A program made the translations under genes and the position numbers. A stretch of DNA of 64,000 nt, from the NCBI GenBank assembly GCA_023515745.1, contig JALECJ010000002.1:1-64000 (forward strand), given 5' to 3'. Shown here in pieces: positions 1 to 11,522 of the stretch. The DNA comes from Amoeboaphelidium protococcarum (taxonomy: Eukaryota; Aphelidiomycota; Aphelidea). The notes below the pieces were generated by a model. It was not told where the DNA came from. It ran no database searches and saw nothing but the letters and a program-made list of their open reading frames with translations. The first letter of the stretch is position 1, and every line of letters begins with the position of its first letter.

Positions 1-129
1 TAAAGACACGCGAGAGATTACACAATCATGGTGCGTAATATATTCAGAGTCATCAGAAAGAGTCCATAGTTAGTGCATTGGTAGCTCATTCGAAAAACAG
101 ATGGATATGGTCAGTTACCTGATAAGTTG

Positions 130-1035
130 ATCGTGTTTGGCGAGCAAATTGGATCACGCCAGTGTCACAGCCGAATAGATTGTCCTAATCACCTCACGTT
201 GTCGGTTATAGGATCTCTCGTTCAAACTATAATTAGTCTATAGAAAGTGTGAATCAAAGTCGGTATGAGTATAACGTCATCATCAAATTGACTCTCGGTG
301 AAGCTAAGTAGGATGAGGCAACTTGTCCGCAACTACGGCGCGTGTTGATTAACTTTTGTACAGATTATCCTCATTGCTTCATCTCGTCAATTCTCGAGAT
401 ATTTCATTCGAACCACTTCCAGTCTAGAGCGCATAGTTTAGTTCATAGTCCATGTGGGTTTTACGCCCTCAAACTTAGTATTGGTAAAGCCAAAGCAAAT
501 GAGGACAAGTTCGTCCTCAAGCGCTGAAGGTTGATCTTAATGAGGACAAACTCGTCCTCATCGCTGCTCCTTGAATGCTCAATTAAGACATAACGCTCAA
601 ACTACTTTCTGTCCATGTGACGCAGCATTGAAATAGGGATGTTCGCTAACGGATCGCGTGCTGATCAACCTACTGACAGATTGTCCCCATCGCCGCATGT
701 TGCGCGTTGTCGAGCTCTATCGTTCTAACTACTCTCAGTCTGTAGAGAATAGTCTACACCATAGGTTGAATGAGTATTACGCCGTCTTACCTAGTTTTGG
801 TGAGGTAAAGTCGAGTGAGGATAGCATAGTCCTAAAACCGAGTGGCGCGATCACTATACGGAAGAGTTTGTGCTGATCGAGGCGCGCTGAATGAATAGTG
901 TACAAGATTTATCGCTTAGACTACTCCCAGGCTAGGCGATTAATGTAGTTCATAGTCGGTATAAGTTTTACACCATCAAACTATGTTCGAGTGAAGCTAC
1001 ATAGGATGAGTACAACTTGTCGGTAAGTGGCCATG
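130..1035 (+). repeat. Decayed tandem repeat with coding-like units
   Basis: Four to five diverged units of roughly 190-320 nt follow one another. When translated on the plus strand they share a peptide pattern: VLIN..TD.PH, then RSNY.QS, then EYYA..LS.GE.K..ED. The clearest units lie at about 342-525 and 658-875, and their peptides match along about 55 residues. The unit near 200-330 has TAG where the others have CAG in the RSNY.QS motif, which fits the Gln reading. The first and last units change frame inside the pattern and TGA codons separate units. It therefore looks like a degenerate repeat-protein gene or pseudogene. I do not recognise the family, and a repeat conserved only at DNA level is the alternative. 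Confidence 0.5.
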
Positions 1036-1040
1036 TCAGA

Positions 1041-2676
1041 CAAATCTCAATCTAATGACAAGCTAGAAATCGTTCTGATGACTCCATCGTCTGTTATTTA
1101 ATCAATATCAAGCACTATAGCTTCACAATAAGCATTGTTATCCTTCAGATCACTAAGCGACAGAACCGTTCGCGTTGCCTCTACGTGATTGATGACGATC
1201 ATTAGATAGAACTTGAGATAGAGCGCGCAGCTGTGCCTCAATGACAGATTCGAGCCAGGTGGAGAACTTCAGTTCTAAGCAGACTAGTGAATGAGAGCAC
1301 TACCTACAATGTATTAAATCAGGAACTTATTCGCGATTTATATGCTGTCGCTGATGTATTCAGCAAAATTCCAACATCATTGTGTTTTTTAAACGCCTTG
1401 AATACATCAAAAGCAGCGCAAGTTAAACACTAAGGCATGTGGAACTTAAACTAGCCAGACTGATCACCATTCATTCTCAACTTGATGGAGTGTTCAGAAC
1501 AAAATGTCACCGGTAGATTACAATACGATTCAATTAAATTACGCGCAAGAGATTCACAGGAACCGCCGTATAAACTGCATGCTACTGTAAAATCAACTTA
1601 TCAAATCCATTAGCTACCAGCTTACATTAAATAACAGGGATACAGCAGAGCGTTTAAAGAGCTGATCGATTAGTGCTTCATTGGCGAAGATTGTCGATAC
1701 AAGCATACTTCTCAAATTGAATCACAATGGCGATTGATAACTCTAATGATGCGCTTTAGTACTCACAAGATAGCCGGATATAAGGATGTAACTCTGCAGT
1801 ATACTGTACTATTATCTTCAGCTTCAACCGCTATTCAGTAGATTTTCCAAGACTCGGGGAGGAAAGAGTGTATTAGATTATACTTAGCCAACTTGCAGTT
1901 CTCCGAAGGTCAAACTACGCGTCTAACTTAATAGCAAAGAGACTACACGTCCCATAGATACTGATGCAAATACCAAAGCAGAGCCATATTTTCCCTGATC
2001 ATCAACGGCGTTTATTTCAGCGCTTGTAGGTAGATGTAGAGTTTAAGGACAGCGACCAAGAGAATATGTAGACGCGCAGAGAAGATCATTATATAATTGA
2101 TATCAACGATAATGAAGCCTATAATCTGCCCACATGTACCTTGTCCGCTATTCATTGAATCAGGTAAACCGCTTATAATAGTTTAGCTCTGAACAGAGCG
2201 CAATGATTAGACAATATATAGAAGAAAGTCTGAGGGTGAGTTACAAGGTTAAAGACTTACAGCACATGCGCAAAGCTATAAGCACACTCTAAGATCCTGT
2301 TACTCACGTTCAAATGCATCAAGCCCAAAGAACACCTGATAACTGAATATGAAAATCAGAAAAAGGCATGAACTAAAAAGATTAGTACAAGTGGCCTAGA
2401 AAATCTGTAAAATGCGGTACAAGCGCGTACTCAATCGTTGGATATTAATTTTCGTGGCCGGAGATTGTGGGAAGCGTCTAGAACGTCTACCTGTGAACAG
2501 AAGGGGGAAAAGTTCTTTCACAAGGATCACGACGCCATTCTTACCGACTTGATCCTATAATAATAGACATCAGCCACTCGGCGTATACAATTAACATTTC
2601 GTTGTATCACTTCATAGTTTAATTTCTACAAGATCACATATACTAACCAACATACTATGTATATACAATGAGATTA
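1041..2676. other. Gene-free stretch
   Basis: No frame on either strand stays free of TGA for a convincing length, and no recognisable protein, tRNA or simple repeat was seen. It lies downstream of the WDR59 gene on the minus strand. It could be intergenic DNA or further decay of the repeat region to its left. Confidence 0.5.
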
Positions 2677-5600
2677 TCAATCTGAACTTATCAGTGCAGG
2701 CGATGTGACATTGAAAGTGAGCGTACACTAACAACCACAACCAAAAGGACATTCAGACTCCGAATAGAACCAACTAGCCAAGTGCGTCTGATGACCACCG
2801 TGATGACATTTGCTGCAGAATACGAATAGTTCCTACTTAACGCTAAGTTAACACACTACACATTTCGGCATCCTCTCCTGACATGTATGACAAACGCTAT
2901 CATTAACCAATAACGCATCACATTCACCACAATGATTTTGCAACTGAGGCTCTGTACTCTTGACGGTAAATTACCGAATTTCTGCCGCTTTCTACAGCAT
3001 GCAATTACTTTCCAAGAATTATAGATATTAGGATCTCTTCACAGAATGCTTCATTTAGTCTTTAAACTCAAACGTCAGAACTTTAGATTATCCAACTTTT
3101 GATGTTAATAATTTACGTTTCCGCCTTTTAATCAGCTCAGTTCCTACCACAACTTGAGTTTAATTCTCCTTCTAATCAGCAACATCCTTTACTTCATTTT
3201 TCAATGCTTAATCTTCACCATCTGGAAAGTACGACTGTGTGGAGGACAATTTTTCTACACTCAAAGTTTTTCTAAGACGCGACGCATTCAAGTCCTTCTA
3301 AAGAGCAGAACTAGCCGATGCTCCAACTTGAAGAGAATCCAGGCTAGTGAACTGACCTTGCGAGTTTTTGTAACTTGTCACTGGATTTAATTTAGGGGAA
3401 GCATGTTAGGACTGGACATCTTTGACAGCATTTACGCGCAAATCTTACTAAGAATTACCCAATGACATATTATTGCCAAATTCTGATATGCCTGAAGAAT
3501 TCATGTCCTCACGATCAGCAATCCTTTCGCTTTCATCTCCATCAGAATCTTTCAACGGGATAAACAATGATCTGACAAAGTTGGGAATCTTTTCAACCAA
3601 CTTTAATTCACTGCGTTCTCTGACAGGCGGCTTAGTATGCAGCGAGTTTCTTCTCTCCACAGCTTATACTATTTTCTAAATTGATTTGCGGCGCATCCTA
3701 AAATTCTACTAATCGAATAAACAAGAGATCAATGAGTAATGCATGATATTAGAATCCACTTTGTTCAGCATGGATTCAACTAATGAACACAACAAAATTT
3801 CGACATTACTACGCCGCCAATCTGTACGAAATAATAAAATCGCTTGAGTTAGTACTCGCCAAACGTATTGAAATTCAGACTTTACCAGCTAATTATTTTC
3901 AGCAACAGCCAATTGTCCTTCATCGCTCTAAGCTTGGTAAAAACTTGCTTCTTACACAGACATACCACAAATCCTTGTGTCCTGAAAAATAAACATTTTA
4001 TGAGGATGAAGATGAATCTAATCAAGTACACCGAGCGAGAGTGAAGATTCAGCCGATCCAGAAAGAACTCCTTTAACATCGCCACTAACATTGGATTAAG
4101 TTGGAGAATGTGAATACTACCTGCTTGAAAGATGATCCGCAAATGTTCGTATTTATGGCTTGTCGAAACTACGTCTAGCGCTACCACCTTATAAGGGATA
4201 TTTAATCAGCAGACACTTTCCAGAAGGATGAAAGACGGCAAACAGCGGCCGAGGTGCGGGAACATCAGCCGCTGGAGTAAACATTGACGGACTTTCCTAT
4301 CCAAGAACCAAAGCATTACCATTTTTGTCAAGTCCTGAGCTCGCGGATATGCAAAAGTAATCCAACAATAATTTAAGCACTTCTACCGGGCCATCTTAAA
4401 AGTCCCGCACGTGCTCAGGCACCTCAACACTCACACCATTATAGTCAAAAAGAGACAACTACGACTTGCTATGCTCAATACAATCATAGTCCAAAGTCAG
4501 AGTTAGCTTCTTTAACACGACTTTACTGTAAATCAACAGCTTAACATTAAGTAGAGGTCCATTCAGGGAAATTCCTTATACTTTGACAACTTTTGTAAAG
4601 ACGGATTAAGCAATAAGAGCTTTGATTGAGCGCGTAGCGTCCCTTTATACAACATTTAAAAACCACTCTTGCTTTATTAAATTAGATTTCGACTATCGAC
4701 CTTCTATCTCCTATAATTCTTTCATATCAGCAGTCACGCCTTCTTGTTACTCAAATTACACCTTGCGCATAGAATTATCACTGAGGAGAACAAAAGAAAA
4801 ATCCCCCATCACAATACTTTCTACTGGTTGTCGGTGTTCAATATTTGGAGATAACGTCTAAACAGAATCTAAATCGGACATTGATCTTCTTACAAATACC
4901 TTTTGCTTAATGTCATAATACATAACGAAATCTAAATTCTAATCAGCAGTAGTGTCAACTCCAAGGCATCTCAAAGGGCCGCATTTTATAGTAGAACTTG
5001 GACCATATAGACCAGCATCATCTGAGTGAGGATATACAGACAAATTAGTCCAACCAGCAATAATAACTCGGCCATCATTCATATTCATAAGAGCAAAATC
5101 TTGGATAGCTTAAGCTGGATGCTAAATCTAACGAATAGGTTCTAAACTATTGCGTAAATCCCACTTACACACAACTTGACCACCATGCAGTGACCACAAT
5201 TCATCACTATTATTATCATCGTTGACACTGAAAGAATTTTAAAGACAGCTGACATATAGAGCAGAGTCATACAAAGAGAAAGATTAGACTTCACACGCTG
5301 CTGACCTTACATCGAGTATCCGAATGGAGTCCATTGACGTATGTGACACCGCTAAGACATTCTCAGACAACCAACAAAGATCGGTAACATTACCATCACC
5401 ATATACAGAATTGTAAATTAATCGCTATGTCTAAACATCCAGCAAATGAACTCCACTATTAGCAGAATATGCAACAGTGTAATCTTGATGGGGTCGTAAT
5501 GTGATATTCAACTTTCCAGCGGGAACATGGTACAACTTTCTGCTATCTGCTGAATCAAGCGTATACAGTTGGTACTACTTTGGTAAATTATATAAATCTG

Positions 5601-5808
5601 CTAGATAAATCCCACCATAATCTATTCTTGCAATATACTACTGCTACTAAGATATAGTGATCCTCATCTGCGTCCATTAAATGAAAAGTTCTTTTGAGTG
5701 GAAGAAAGAGTTGCGATCGCGCATTTGATCTCTCAACTCTTAACGCGACAACCATTAATTAATTGCGCGTGGACAATTGCAGAGGATATAGTGAAGTAAG
5801 ACTCTCAT
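2677..5808 (-). CDS. WDR59: WDR59/Sea3-like subunit of GATOR2 (SEA complex)
   Basis: GATOR2 relays amino-acid sufficiency to TORC1 at the lysosome or vacuole. With TAA/TAG as Gln, a single frame of about 1043 codons runs to TGA at 2677, close to the usual WDR59 length. Residues about 50-340 hold WD-type repeats (for example HGGQVVCKWDLRNS), and about 350-470 fits the RWD region. The C-terminus (about 955-1030) carries the family zinc module: two CxxC pairs, then CSKCHHGGHQTH, then CPFGCGCQC. The zinc signature is closer to WDR59/Mtc5 than to WDR24. Dozens of in-frame TAA/TAG occur. Start choice is uncertain: in-frame ATGs lie at 5808, 5724 and 5667, and the first propeller blade begins near 5630. 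MAF1, another TORC1-pathway gene, lies just upstream in the same orientation. Confidence 0.85.
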
Positions 5809-6084
5809 TTTATAAAGTATGGCGATCATTTTTGTGCTATTGATCAATATTAGTCTTACATTTGCATACGCGATACAAAGCCACAGTTACAACTATTCTC
5901 TGTTACAGTTGCTCAGAAAGCCATGTACCAAACTGGCGTCGTTGAGTCTAGCACAGTATCAGCGCTTACATTCTCTACCGTAAACGGTATAGTGAACATT
6001 TTAAATTGATAGAATATTCATAGATGATAATGCAGATAGAATCAATTTATTCATATTTCAAAGTTCATGTAAATAAGCAAAAAA

Positions 6085-7227
6085 TCATTAAACGCGCAAT
6101 TTCTTAACAGGATGCTAATCAGTAGTAACGGAAGCGGAATCAGTAATTGGAAGCTACACGGGGGATGGAGAGGACGTTCCACTTTAAATGGCAATTGGCT
6201 AAGGTGACGCAGACTATGACGTACCCATTTTTACAGCATTTTGTACTTGATTCTTTATAAAGCAATGCTGAAGAAGGTCGACATCACCGGATAAACTCGC
6301 GGTATCAGCAGTGCACACAGATGACTTACTGCTGCCAGAATCAATGTATGCACACAGACACAGATAGACATGTCGCATCAACTTTATATTCCTAAAAATA
6401 TAATGAAAGGTCCAAAGAGAGTTCCCATCTTCATTTAGTGGATCTGAATTCTCGTCTACAGGTAGGTATTAATAAATCTCAACTTCATTATTCCATCGCT
6501 CAATGAACTCTGAATCTGGTGCTTTCTAATACTCATAAGCCACGTCCTGATGCTTCTTTAGAATTGAAGACTTTCTAGAGCGACCAGTTTTATTTTAAAT
6601 TTCTTTGGAGCTAGCAGTACTTGGTTTTTATTATTAGACTGCTCCCTTGGTGCGTTTTCTAGCTTTAGATGTAGAAGAAGCACTGGATGGCTGAGAAGGC
6701 GCAAGATTTTACGGTTCAGACTCTGGTAGAGGATACAACGCATACGGACCAACAACGAGATTAAGAGCATGAAAGATTTTGGATGATAGTTGCTAGTCAG
6801 CTACTGCTCCAAGACATTAGGCAATGTTCTACATAATATCGTCCAATTTCCCTGTACACTCCACAAAAGCATTATTCAAATCCACTCCAGAGTAACTAAA
6901 ATCATAATCTGGATAAGCGAAGTTGAGAATTTCAATCAGCTGTATGAGATTCTTATTCTCTCTGTAATACTCAATGTCATCCAAATCAGATTATGCACCC
7001 CGATTAATGGTATTCAATTACTACTACTATAACTATTATTATTACAACTATTGCTATGCATGGACATCATGGAGATGTGCCAATTTTTTAATCAATTACT
7101 TCTCGCTCTTGTCAGGCCGTTTTCCCACATAAACTTCCATCCGCCCATTAATGAGGCAATTAGATCCCTCCATCTCTGTCATTTTAGCATTCAAAGCATC
7201 CACAATGTCTGTAGAGAAATATTTCAT
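6085..7227 (-). CDS. MAF1: Maf1, repressor of RNA polymerase III
   Basis: Maf1 binds Pol III and represses tRNA and 5S transcription when TORC1 signalling falls. The frame has 380 codons and ends GTT TAA TGA, that is Gln then stop. Family landmarks are the N-terminal INGRMEVY segment, AYPDYDFS near residue 115, and SLWTFHYIFRN followed by the conserved basic strand near residue 265. The variable linker holds a polyglutamine tract (codons at about 7016-7056) written almost entirely with TAA and TAG, plus a Ser/Lys-rich stretch where phosphorylation sites of Maf1 usually lie. About 28 in-frame TAA/TAG codons make it one of the richest genes for the reassigned codons. It diverges from PPT1 across a 437-bp shared promoter with a TATA-like TTATATA about 30 bp upstream of the ATG. 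Confidence 0.88.
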
Positions 7228-7664
7228 GGTAATTTGTGTCTACACACCGGCACTACTATATAAGTATGCACAAGACTCGTAAAACGTACTGTTGCTCTAA
7301 AGTGTTTTAAATTGAGAAGGAAAGGAAAGAATTAAGCGCGCGAGATTAAAGTATGGAGGAATTTACACATATTGAAGAGGGGAGGATAGTCAAGATAAAG
7401 ACATACATGATATTTACACTATAATCCTTGCTTCTCTCTATAAAGGTATTTTGTGGAATTTTGACAGTTCCTGAAACGAAAATCTTGTGACAGGTAACTG
7501 AAGTTCCGAGCGTGTTATTATGGCTTTACCAAAGGTGACTAAATTGTGCTCCAATCACACACATCTATCTATTTCAGTTAAGGAGGTGCTTTAAAAATTT
7601 CTGAATTTTTTAGACTTTTGTACTAATTCTTTCTGTTTAGAATTAACCAAAATTCTACTAATAA
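7228..7664. promoter_or_regulatory. Divergent promoter region MAF1/PPT1
   Basis: The spacer separates two divergent genes. A TATATAA sequence at 7257-7263 reads TTATATA toward MAF1, about 30 bp from its ATG. A GCGCGC block lies near 7335. No coding potential was seen. Confidence 0.5.
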
Positions 7665-8726
7665 ATGGCTATGGTGTCTGTAAAAATTGTTATATTGACA
7701 ATTATAGCTCTGTTACAGAGTGTAATTAACGCGTCATAACAGGGAAAGCCAGTGTTGCTGTGGCATGGTATGGGCGACAGTTGTTGTAACGAAAGATCAA
7801 TGGTAAGTGTGGCCAAATAGATATGGGATCAGTTACCAGGTGTTGATGTTTACTCTGTGCAAATTGGTGATGGGAGTGCAGATTCTGATCAAAAGGCTTC
7901 CTTCTTTGGCAATCTGAATGACCAGGTACAGGGATTGTGTAATGTTATGAATGGTAAATCGAGTTCAGGCGTCAATGTGATTAATTTACGCACCATGAAA
8001 TCAGTATCGTAGGCTGATTTGGATCTGTTAAAAGCGTCAGGTGTTAATGCTCTCGGATTCTCACAAGGTGGACAGGCTTTGAGGGCATACATTGAGCGTT
8101 GCAACTGTGTTCAAGTTTATAATTTGATCACTTTTGGCTCTCAGCACGGCGGATAATCTGCTATGCCTAATTGTGATGAGATACAAGAAACACTGATAGA
8201 AGATTCTAATGATGTTGTCTAAAGCTCTTGGTGGTGTAGCTTGGCTAGGATGGCAATCAAGAGGGGGGTTTACTTGCCTCAAGTTCAATCCCGCGTGATT
8301 CAGGCTTAATACTATCGTGATATTTAGTAGTTGGAGTCATACTTATGGTCCAACATATTCTTGCCAGACATCAATAATGAGAAGGCCGGCAAGAATGAAG
8401 CATACAAGAACAATATGCTCAAGTTGAACAAATTGGTATTAGTGATGTTCAGCAATGACACCATGGCTATTCCTAAAGAAACTGCCTGGTTTGGACAATG
8501 GAGTGATAGTGATAAGCGCTTAGTGTCATTACGCGAATCTGAATTGTATGAGGATGATTGGATTGGTCTGAAACAGTTGGATGAGAGCGATCGCCTGATT
8601 TTACTCACCAAAGATGGCGGTCACATGTAAATTGGATAGCAATGGCTCTCGGAGGAGATCATTGCCAAATACTTAGTCGATGATGACTCCAAGTCAGTAC
8701 CGTAACATCTTACAATGTAAATTTGA
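7665..8726 (+). CDS. PPT1: Palmitoyl-protein thioesterase
   Basis: This lysosomal enzyme removes fatty acyl groups from S-acylated proteins. The frame has 353 codons. An N-terminal hydrophobic signal peptide (residues about 3-20) precedes KPVLLWHGMGDSCC, the conserved opening of the PPT1 alpha/beta-hydrolase fold. The nucleophile Ser sits in NALGFSQGGQ near residue 132, followed by LRAYIERCN. The catalytic Asp is in the FLPDINNE segment and the catalytic His in GGHMQ near residue 319. Length and domain order match PPT1. In-frame TAA/TAG occur just after the signal peptide, in SQHGGQ and in the C-terminal tail, which ends at a TGA. No intron was found. The neighbour upstream is the divergent MAF1. 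Confidence 0.92.
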
Positions 8727-8833
8727 ATATGTTTGATCACAATGAATGTTTCTTGCTTCTACGATTATAGTTGATTTAATAGCTTCTTTGATGATCGTTG
8801 TGTGTTATGTAGACAGACGGTGATAGTCATATG

Positions 8834-9232
8834 CGTGTGAAAAATCACCGTGTGAAAATTTGATGATGTGATGACGAGGAAAGTTTTCACACGCCATCCC
8901 ATCGATCGATGAGCATCAGCTGTTCCCACGCCAACAATGATTCTCACACTAACCTTGATGCATCGTAAAAATCAGGCTTCATGTCTGTCTATTTATACGA
9001 GCTTCAACACTAACCTTTAATTTAGTCATTATCATTGTCCATATTTAATTATCAAATTAATATACGGGAGTGAATGTCCTATAAGCTTCATCAAGGTGCC
9101 TTTGTTTGCCAGCGCTGCCATTACAATCGTGGGAACCGACGAAACGGAAAATCACGCAGGCGGAGTTGACTCCACACGATTGTTGAAAATCACAATCGAT
9201 CTTTCACACGGCTTGCCTCAAATATTTCCCAC
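8834..9232. promoter_or_regulatory. Cluster of CSL-type binding sites upstream of the CSL gene
   Basis: Within the 602-bp spacer before the CSL gene (8727-9328) there are two exact CGTGGGAAC motifs in opposite orientation (8923-8931 minus, 9128-9136 plus) and a GTGGGAAA on the minus strand (9225-9232). There are also four CGTGTGAAA variants (8834-8843, 8849-8858, 8885-8894 minus, 9202-9210 minus). CSL proteins recognise YGTGRGAA, so the first three fit the known consensus, while the CGTGTGAA copies are a variant. The density and position suggest that the encoded factor regulates its own gene. That is inference from motif matches only. Confidence 0.55.
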
Positions 9233-9328
9233 TGGCTCTTTATCGTCATTACTTGTTCATTCACTTCTTTATTCTATCTATCAGTTATTGTGGGATATAT
9301 TAATACTCAGTCTTTTCGTATATAAATA

Positions 9329-10861
9329 ATGATTCCACCTGCTTCTGCCTAAATGTCACTACCGCCCGCTTAATCTGGCTTGTTGAAGCGTTGTCTCGAC
9401 TCTGGTGATCTTGACGAGTCAGTTAGTACGAAACGTATCTGTGTGAACACCGCTCCTGTGCCGCATCAATAATAGCAGACTGGTCTTGATGTTCTTCTGA
9501 TGGCTATTGAAGCTGCTGATAACGCTTAAGGATCTCCATTATCTGGCAAAGATTGCTTATCAAGGGATCGTCCTCAGTTTCATAGCAACCGATTAGCAAT
9601 TTAGAATCTGCTCTACACAGAGACCCCACATGATGAATATACATCGTCTGATGCATCTTCAGTTGTTTCGGATTGTGATAGAAGATCTGGTTATGCGTCG
9701 CCTCCATAGATTGCACCAACTCCGTCTCCTAGACTGTGCGCTGTTTAGATGCCGTATCCTGTAGCTCTGCCTGCTTCAATACAAGAGTCAATCTCCCCTT
9801 TGTCTGGAGATTATAGTCCAAGAGATCAACATTATCGTTTTGAATGTTGGCACGCGGTTGTTGTATAGAAATCTTATGGACAAGAGAAGCGTTTTATGTG
9901 TCCTCCACCAAAAGTAGTCGTATCTGACCAGTCAAGATTTGGTAAAAATCTTAATGGTGTTCTCAGATTGGGTTTGAGTATCAATAGCCAAGAGATTGCG
10001 GCTGCTGATCAGTTGAGTAAATTCAGTTTACCTGCCAATGGTATGGCAACGTGTTCATTCAAGTCTCTCCACGTTCCTTCCACTGTTACCCAGCGGTCGT
10101 CGCAATCTGGTCATGATAACCATAAAGTTGGTCATGTTAATCTAAAACTTAGTGCAAATGTTGATGGCGAGGTATATGAAGCTTTATCGTGCAATATCTA
10201 GCTTATATCAAAGCCTTCCAAGAAAGTTACCAAATCTAAACAGCATGGACAGACTGCTTCATTGGGTCGGCCCGGTATCAAAGCACCTGTCGGTTCCATT
10301 CTATGTGGTGATAATGTAGCATTTTTTAACCGTATTAATTGTCAAAATGTGCGAACGCGTTATATAAATGTTGGGCAGACATTGCCATAGAATCATCAGT
10401 AATAGCATCGACGACACTTAACTGCTGACTCTTAAGACTGGACTCCCATGATTGTTCGTTCCCTGCTTCCTTGCCGTGATGGTTCGAGAGTTTACGCACC
10501 TGCTGGCACACCGATTGCTTACAATACATATGTTGTCCTCAGTCCCGTGGAGAGGGATGCAACGAATATGGATGTTGTTTGCAGGATCGTCAGACTGGGA
10601 AAAGACAATCAAGTGATATTGGACTCGTAGCAGACTGATTGTTACGTGAGCTAAATGCATCGAGTGGCACTATAAGTCGTTGAAGTATCATAAAATGGGC
10701 ACGCTATTAAATATCTAGGTACTAGTCGGGCTGATCAAGATTAGTCAGTATCTCTGCCACTCACTGCCTTGTGTCCATCTTCTAGTGTTAGAGCCGATGT
10801 CGACTCCTTGTCTGATTCTTAGTGTTGGACCATAGTGGGCGTATCTAAATTCCAATGCTGA
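9329..10861 (+). CDS. CSL family transcription factor (CBF1/Su(H)/Lag-1, fungal Cbf11/12 type)
   Basis: CSL proteins bind GTGRGAA DNA; in metazoa they are the Notch effectors and in fission yeast Cbf11 and Cbf12 act without Notch. The frame has 510 codons ending in TGA. A low-complexity N-terminal region of about 170 residues precedes the Rel-homology N-terminal DNA-binding domain, marked by HAVVVQKSYGQEKRFMCPPP at residue about 175. The beta-trefoil domain follows with ISKPSKK (about 291), VAFFNRINCQNVRTRY and the NYVTCYVSQMHR-like segment DCYVSQMH. A QCWTIVGV strand near the end suggests the C-terminal Ig-like domain is short or partly lost. TAA/TAG recur, including TAG in the HAVVVQ motif. 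The family is essentially opisthokont, so this gene is a strong taxonomic clue. Confidence 0.85.
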
Positions 10862-11061
10862 TCTTCAAGTACATATAATTGAATCTTAATTTCTGTTGTA
10901 AATCAAAGTATTATAATTGGCTTTAATCTTTTTTTTGGTTGACGTTTATAATTTACCTTGAGACGGTCAGGTCGGTCTCTTGAAAATTAATCATTTTCCC
11001 TCTTTTGATCATTTTAACCATTCAGCATTTTGCTAAACGCCAAAAAGTACAGTAACCAAGA

Positions 11062-11458
11062 ATGGACTTTTCATCGACAGCCAGCTCTTCGCCTGATATC
11101 GACTCTTCAATGGGTGGACTAAATGGCGCGTAAGTACTGTAGTAGAAAGATTAAATTATGGACCAAGTACGCGCCGAGATGGCCGTGTTGAATGCCCAGG
11201 AGCTTTTGAATGTAAGTCGTCCAATCTCACTATAACATTTTAAGAATTACTCTACATTCGCGCTATGAACTGTATTTTATATGTGTGTAGACTATGAATG
11301 ATAAATGCTTCAAGAAATGCGTCACCAAGCCTGGTACCAAGCTGGATAGCTCTGAGTAAACTTGTCTTGCCAAGTGCATGGACAGATACATGGACGCGTG
11401 GAATATTGTGTCCAAAGCTTATCACTTTAGAGTTTAGAAGGAGACTGCTATGCAATGA
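11062..11458 (+). CDS. TIM13: Mitochondrial import chaperone Tim13
   Basis: Tim13 with Tim8 forms a small-Tim hexamer that escorts hydrophobic precursors across the intermembrane space. There are two exons, 11062-11211 and 11291-11458, with a 79-nt intron (GTAAGT to GTGTGTAG). Together they give 105 residues, normal for the family. The twin CX3C motifs are CFKKC and CLAKC, separated by 16 residues, and the context NDKCFKKC...SSEQTCLAKCMDRYMDAWN is characteristic. The Gln of SSEQTC is TAA. Exon 1 before the conserved core also needs TAA/TAG read as Gln to stay open. An internal ATG at 11158 could be the start if the N-terminal tail is not translated. It converges with NUDC, whose stop lies 65 bp away. 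Confidence 0.9.
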
Positions 11459-11522
11459 TAAATACAAAAAGAATATATTATTTTTACTGCCATTATATAG
11501 TATTAAGTGATATTATTACAAT

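Noticed and set aside
498-562. Two hairpins GAGGAC-loop-GTCCTC suggesting ribozyme, terminator or regulatory RNA
   Set aside because: They fall at equivalent places of the decayed protein repeat (NEDKFVL and NEDKLVL), so the symmetry is explained by the repeated coding pattern; hammerhead core bases are absent.
1041-2676. Search for tRNA-Gln with CUA or UUA anticodon
   Set aside because: No cloverleaf with the expected A- and B-box sequences was recognised here or elsewhere in the window, so the decoding tRNAs must lie outside it.
9096-9329. 77-residue plus-strand ORF upstream of the CSL gene
   Set aside because: It has no family features and contains the CGTGGGAAC and CGTGTGAAA regulatory motifs, so it is more likely promoter or leader sequence.
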